Source: Variovorax sp. V213 (GTDB lineage: Bacteria > Pseudomonadota > Gammaproteobacteria > Burkholderiales > Burkholderiaceae_C). From it: DNA of 64,000 nt. The notes under the pieces were generated by a model, which saw only the letters and a program-made list of their open reading frames with translations, did not search any database and was not told the origin of the DNA. Shown here one piece after another: positions 60,359 to 64,000 of the stretch (position 1 is the stretch's first letter; each line of letters begins with the position of its first letter). A program made the translations under genes and the position numbers. Location of the stretch: contig NZ_AP028664.1 of NCBI RefSeq assembly GCF_041154455.1, positions 2,915,001 through 2,979,000 on the forward strand, read 5' to 3'.

Positions 60359-60874
60359 GCGGAATCTCTCGATGGTGGTTGCCCTCGGGAAGCGGAGTGC
60401 AAATGCGCTGGCAAACGGGAGGTATTCGTCTTGCCACGCACATTACTATAAAGTTTATTGTTTTCAACAGCAGGGGGGAAAACAGCGGCTTGACAGATGA
60501 CTTAATTTTGTGCAAGCAAAGAGATGCGCTCTCTTCCTGGACGGCACGCCGCAACCAAGGGCAACTAGGCGACGGGGTATTGCGGTCTGCCACGCACGGC
60601 TGCGTCTCCCACTCAGAAACCACACTGAGGCGTAGCGGCATGATCACAACGCCGCAACCACGGGCACGAGGGTGTTGCTGCGGCGAGGGTCGAAGATTGG
60701 CTAGGTCAATCACCGCTGGCGCAATGTGTTCTACCTACTGCTCCGAAGTCGGCCGCCGAGCGGGGCGCAATCCACGTATTGAGCGCGATGTTCACGCGTT
60801 ATGCGCGGTCACCCCCTGCTACGCCCCTCATTGAGTAGAAGTTGCCTCACTGTCGACAGTCCATGTCACAGCGC
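60359..60874. other. Intergenic region with AT-rich promoter-like element, no gene
   Basis: The 516 bp between the binding-protein start and the LysR stop contain no supported gene. The notable part is 60441-60466, where CATTACTATAAAGTTTATTG stands out from the GC-rich surroundings; on the minus strand it could supply the -10/-35 region of the dpp-like operon. It resembles the AT-rich element in front of gntR. Confidence 0.4.
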
Positions 60875-61795
60875 CTAGGACCAATGAGCGGCCTGGAGGA
60901 CCCCAAGCAGTACGCGTCGCACTTCTGCGATGGCTGCATCGCGCAGTGCATCGGTTCGCCACCCGACTTCCACCGCGTAGCGCGGCATAGTCAACGGACA
61001 GGCAAACATCTGCAGTCCCGTTCGCGCCGCGATCGCCGAGGCGGCATGTTTGGGGATCGTCGCGATGGCGTCGCTGCCAAACAGAAGGTGAGGAAGCGCG
61101 GCGAAGTGCGTCGTCGAGGCGACCACGCGGCGCGGTCGCCCGATGGCCGCAAGCACCTCGTCCACCACGCCGATGAAGCCGCCGGAGGAAATGAGCAAGT
61201 GGTCTCTGCGGACGTACTCCGGCAAGGTCAGTCCTCGTGTGGACGGTGCATACGCAGGATCCATGAGGCACGCGTAGCGGCCCTGGCCAATCGCCTCGTG
61301 GCCAAGCAGACGCGAGGATAGGCCGCCCGACACCACGGCGACATCGGCGAGCCGCGCTTGCAGCATGTTGCCTACCACCAGGCTGTGCGTCTGGCGGAAC
61401 GCCAATCGCAATCCGGGTGCCCGGGCCGCCACCGCATCGATGAACAGCCGTCCGAACGCAACCTCGAAGTCGTCTGACAAGCCGACAACGATCGAGCGGC
61501 CGTGGAAGTCATTGCCACCGCTGCCGCTCATGGACAAGCTCTGGCGACACTTGTTGAGCCCCTCGCTGATCAGAGGTTTGAGCTCTTGCGCCCTTAGCGT
61601 CGGCACCAGCCCGCGGCCGGTGCGAGTAAAGAGTTGATCGCCATAGGTCTTGCGCAGCCGCGCAAGGGCCGCGCTCACAGCCGATTGAGTCAGCCCCAAC
61701 CTCACCCCCGCTCGCGTAGCGCCGCCCTCTTCGTACAGGGCTTCGAAGACCTTCAGAATGTTCAGATCAACAGCGCCGATATCAATAATGGTCAT
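60875..61795 (-). CDS. LysR family regulator
   Basis: LysR-type regulator of 306 aa from ATG 61795 (GTG at 61804 is an alternative). The HTH reads LNILKVFEALYEEGGATRAG, LGLTQSAVSAALARLRKTYG and DQLFTRTGRGLVPT. The C-terminal domain is of the NodD/NahR-like group (GRSIVVGLSDDFEVAFGRLF). It diverges from the nitrilase gene; several ATCAAT/ATTGAT motifs lie between the two starts. It probably activates the nitrilase-amidotransferase pair. Confidence 0.88.
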   Translation of the reverse strand: MTIIDIGAVDLNILKVFEALYEEGGATRAGVRLGLTQSAVSAALARLRKTYGDQLFTRTGRGLVPTLRAQELKPLISEGLNKCRQSLSMSGSGGNDFHGRSIVVGLSDDFEVAFGRLFIDAVAARAPGLRLAFRQTHSLVVGNMLQARLADVAVVSGGLSSRLLGHEAIGQGRYACLMDPAYAPSTRGLTLPEYVRRDHLLISSGGFIGVVDEVLAAIGRPRRVVASTTHFAALPHLLFGSDAIATIPKHAASAIAARTGLQMFACPLTMPRYAVEVGWRTDALRDAAIAEVRRVLLGVLQAAHWS

Positions 61796-61826
61796 ATCAA
61801 TCACAAGCAGAACGGTATTGATTGAT
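61781..61826. promoter_or_regulatory. Candidate LysR regulatory region (ATCAAT/ATTGAT repeats)
   Basis: ATCAAT at 61781-61786 and 61796-61801 and its complement ATTGAT at 61817-61822 and 61821-61826 form overlapping dyads across the start of the LysR gene. ATCAAT-N15-ATTGAT is the widest. They lie 50-95 bp upstream of the nitrilase ATG, a normal place for a LysR recognition and activation site. Confidence 0.4.
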
Positions 61827-61876
61827 TTTGCCGTGGATTCAATACTCGCAATATTCCTTCACACCTTCGATCTCCC

Positions 61877-62797
61877 ATGGCCAAAACCAAAGTAGCCGCG
61901 CTTCAAGTCGGCGCTCTTCCCACTGGCAAAAAAGCTACCCTGGACCTCGTGCTGGGCTTCGAGGAAAAGATCATTGAATCCGGCGCGTCCGTGGTGGTGA
62001 TGCCAGAAGCACTGCTGGGGGGCTACCCGAAGGGCGAGATCTTCGGCACGCGCCTAGGCTATCGGCTTCCGGAGGGGCGTGAGGCCTATGGCCGCTACTA
62101 CTCCAATGCCATCGACGTTCCCGGGCCGGAAACAGATGCGCTCGCGGGCCTCTCGCGCCGGGCAAAGGCGAGTCTGGTGGTCGGCGTGATCGAGCGCGGC
62201 GGCAACACCCTCTATTGCTCCGCCCTGTTCTTCGAGCCTGAGAGCGGGCTGATGGCCAAGCATCGCAAGCTGATGCCGACCGGCACCGAACGCCTGATTT
62301 GGGGCCAAGGCGACGGCTCAACGCTTCCGATCGTTGATTCAGCCGCAGGTCGCTTGGGTGCAGCCATCTGTTGGGAGAACCACATGCCGCTGCTGCGGAC
62401 AGCGATGTATGCGAAGGGGGTGCAGATCTGGTGTGCACCGACGGTGGACGAGCGCGATGTCTGGCAATGCTCCATGCGCCACATCGCGCACGAGGGACGC
62501 TCCTTCGTGATCAGTGCGTGTCAAGTGCAGCAGTCCCCGTCCCAGCTTGGAATCGAGGTGCCGAATTGGGAGCCATCCCGCCCCCTGATTCGCGGAGGCA
62601 GCCTGATCGTCGGACCGTACGGCGATGTGTTGGCTGGTCCCCTCTTCAACGAGGTCGGGCTGGTCGTGGCCGACATCGATACCGAGGAACTAGTGCGCGC
62701 GCGCTACGACTTCGACGTGGTGGGGCACTACGCACGGCCGGACGTTTTCACATTGAGCGTGGACACGAGGCAGAAGCGCCCGGTCGAATTCAACTGA
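61877..62797 (+). CDS. Nitrilase (carbon-nitrogen hydrolase)
   Basis: Nitrilase-branch hydrolase of 306 aa. The catalytic triad is visible: Glu44 (VVMPEALLGGYPKG), Lys131 (KHRKLMPTGTERLIWGQGDG) and Cys165 (GAAICWENHMPLLR). CWENxMPLxR and the FGTRLGYRLPEGRE segment place it with true nitrilases (nitrile to acid plus ammonia) rather than amidases; length is slightly shorter than the usual 330-370. The substrate, aliphatic or aromatic, is unknown. The next gene begins 10 bp downstream. Confidence 0.92.
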   Translation: MAKTKVAALQVGALPTGKKATLDLVLGFEEKIIESGASVVVMPEALLGGYPKGEIFGTRLGYRLPEGREAYGRYYSNAIDVPGPETDALAGLSRRAKASLVVGVIERGGNTLYCSALFFEPESGLMAKHRKLMPTGTERLIWGQGDGSTLPIVDSAAGRLGAAICWENHMPLLRTAMYAKGVQIWCAPTVDERDVWQCSMRHIAHEGRSFVISACQVQQSPSQLGIEVPNWEPSRPLIRGGSLIVGPYGDVLAGPLFNEVGLVVADIDTEELVRARYDFDVVGHYARPDVFTLSVDTRQKRPVEFN

Positions 62798-62807
62798 GCC
62801 TACGGCA

Positions 62808-63548
62808 ATGAGCGCACAGTTGCCGATTTTGATCGTCCAGATGGGACGCCCGCCGCACGACGTGAGTGAAGTGCTGGGCGAACAACCGGACTGGTTTCTC
62901 GCCGCGCTAGCTCCCGCGAACCTCGACGTGCTGGTGATGCGCCCGCACATGGGCGAGCCGTTGCCGCAACCAGGCAGCTTTGCTGGCGCGGTAATTACTG
63001 GCTCATGGCACATGGTGACCGATCTCCATGACTGGAGTGAACGCACGGCCGAGTGGATCCGCCAGCTGATTGCTGCGGATGTGCCGCTGCTCGGCGTCTG
63101 CTACGGACATCAGCTCATGGCCCACGCCCTTGGCGGGCTTGTGGGCTACCACCCGCGAGGTCGGGAACTGGGCCTCCAGACCATCCGACTGTTGCAGGAG
63201 AGCATCAACGACCCCCTCCTGGCACACATCCCCGGCGAGTTTCCGGCGCTACTGACGCACGCACAGACGGTGCTGGTCAAACCACCCGGCGCTGTGGTCC
63301 TAGGTGCCTCGGAACATGATGAAAATCAGATTCTTCGCTACGGCCCGAATGCCTTTTCCATCCAGTTTCATCCGGAGTTCACGCCGGCGATCATGTCGTT
63401 GTGCATCCAGCGACGCAGAACCATCCTCGAACAAGAAGGCGCAGGCGTCGAACGGCTGCTCCTTAACCTTGCGCCTACGCCCGATGCTCACGCGATTCTC
63501 ATGAAGTTCGCCACCACAGCCGCACAGGTGTCGACTGACTTTCGGTAA
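62808..63548 (+). CDS. Class I glutamine-amidotransferase-like protein
   Basis: GATase1-domain protein of 246 aa, related to the glutaminase part of GMP synthase. Cys98 in PLLGVCYGHQLMAHALGG is the nucleophile and His188/Glu190 in FSIQFHPEF complete the triad. No synthetase domain is fused, so it may be a stand-alone glutamyl hydrolase (PuuD-like) or need a partner. Co-transcription with a nitrilase suggests handling of an amide or gamma-glutamyl nitrogen compound; this is inferred. Confidence 0.88.
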   Translation: MSAQLPILIVQMGRPPHDVSEVLGEQPDWFLAALAPANLDVLVMRPHMGEPLPQPGSFAGAVITGSWHMVTDLHDWSERTAEWIRQLIAADVPLLGVCYGHQLMAHALGGLVGYHPRGRELGLQTIRLLQESINDPLLAHIPGEFPALLTHAQTVLVKPPGAVVLGASEHDENQILRYGPNAFSIQFHPEFTPAIMSLCIQRRRTILEQEGAGVERLLLNLAPTPDAHAILMKFATTAAQVSTDFR

Positions 63549-63907
63549 CCGAGGCGAACTCCAGCGCGCGGGATCCATCAGGTGCGCGATAGCCGTTGTG
63601 GACGTCCTTATCCTTATCGATGCAACAACGACTGCCTATGATCCAGCCCCCCTCTTTCATCGGAATCAGCTCTGGGCGCAATTGGAAATACACCCGTCGT
63701 AAGACTTCGGAGGGTGGTACCGGAGGGCAGTGCATCTGTATACGTGAAGTTGGAGTACTTCAATTCAACTGGTTCATACAACGATCGCAAGGCGAAGACG
63801 ATGGCCGCAACGGCGTCAACCTCTTAAGCATCGGGCCGCTGGGCGGCGATCACACGTATCCTTGACGGACGGCAATTCAACTTTTTAGGGCACCACTAGC
63901 GCATGCG
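63549..63907. other. Gene-poor stretch at the right end
   Basis: No gene is supported in these 359 bp. Open frames on both strands lack recognisable family features and ribosome sites. One minus-strand frame (63499-63735) has fairly protein-like composition (EVLRRVYFQLRPELIPMKEG) but overlaps the amidotransferase 3' end and is not called. Confidence 0.4.
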
Positions 63908-64000
63908 TCACTTGGACTGCAGTTGTGCTCCGACGTAGGCAACGCACTCCACAAGGTTGAGGGCAGCCAGCAGCAAGAACTTCTCGGCGTCAGTTCGCAC
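63908..64000 (-). CDS. Partial CDS at right edge, unidentified (C-terminal 30 residues)
   Basis: Reading leftward from the window edge, the open frame ends EKFLLLAALNLVECVAYVGA then QLQSK and TGA at 63908. The composition is protein-like and the frame is open to the edge. The rest lies outside the window, so no family can be named. Confidence 0.4.
   Translation of the reverse strand: MRTDAEKFLLLAALNLVECVAYVGAQLQSK

Noticed and set aside
63499..63735. Minus-strand open frame with protein-like composition
   Set aside because: Overlaps the amidotransferase 3' end, no ribosome site and no recognised family.
1..64000. CRISPR arrays, rRNA, tRNA and riboswitches
   Set aside because: No regularly spaced direct repeats, no rRNA-like segments and no tRNA or riboswitch pattern noticed by eye.

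Overview
The window looks like part of a large, high-GC betaproteobacterial replicon, most likely from the Comamonadaceae (Variovorax/Polaromonas-like). This rests on three orphan Bug/TctC-type binding proteins, dense catabolic operons with ATGA-type overlaps, separate pntAA/pntAB/pntB genes, and IS1111-type, IS3 and IS66 sequences. It reads as a catabolic accessory region assembled from several sources. I see no tRNA, rRNA or CRISPR array.

Region 1 (1-14.2 kb). On the minus strand lie an AapJQMP-type amino-acid ABC transporter (cut by the left edge), a class II aldolase, a TPP enzyme, AcuI and an AcuR-like TetR. On the plus strand is a Bug binding protein, acyl-CoA dehydrogenase and 3-oxoacid CoA-transferase A/B operon. 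A second minus-strand operon encodes a MOSC protein, a VanB-type FMN/[2Fe-2S] reductase and an XRE-cupin regulator. A palindrome GACAC-N3-GTGTC stands in front of three of these units (4757, 8398, 14222), which suggests one regulon run by the XRE-cupin protein.

Region 2 (14.3-25.3 kb). A LysR gene diverges from a plus-strand aromatic operon: benzoylformate decarboxylase, aldehyde dehydrogenase, Bug protein, FAD hydroxylase, Bug protein, hydroxyquinol 1,2-dioxygenase, Dabb protein and maleylacetate reductase. It reads as aryl-glyoxylate to aldehyde to acid, then hydroxyquinol, maleylacetate and 3-oxoadipate. A TetR gene follows.

Region 3 (25.9-36.4 kb). A lower-GC operon holds a LivK-like binding protein with a 3'-end frameshift, an SDR, an acyl-CoA-dehydrogenase-like flavin monooxygenase, a nitronate-monooxygenase-like protein, an FMN reductase, an MDR reductase and an acyl-CoA ligase. 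The ligase stop overlaps the GTG start of pntAA, and codon use changes within the first ~30 pntAA codons.

Region 4 (36.5-47.4 kb). This is a patchwork of SDRs, a CoA-pathway-type phosphotransferase, enoyl-CoA hydratase, a zinc-less MDR, an HCCA isomerase, a TetR, an alpha/beta hydrolase lipoprotein and an AraC regulator, with metallo-beta-lactamase and GST remnants between them.

Region 5 (47.7-53.0 kb). An IS3-family element carries two different IS1111-type IS110 elements, one in its orfA leader and one inside orfA. Removing both restores orfA and a good ribosome binding site. The 3' non-coding region of each IS1111-type element carries short segments matching its own junction and target, as expected of bridge RNAs. 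IS66 and pRiA4b ORF-3-like debris follows.

Region 6 (53.0-64 kb). A GntR gene and a dipeptide-type ABC transporter operon with a fused DppD-DppF ATPase and an unusual M20 hydrolase are followed by a LysR gene diverging from a nitrilase and a class I glutamine-amidotransferase-like protein. This could be an uptake and hydrolysis module for a peptide-, amide- or nitrile-type nitrogen compound.
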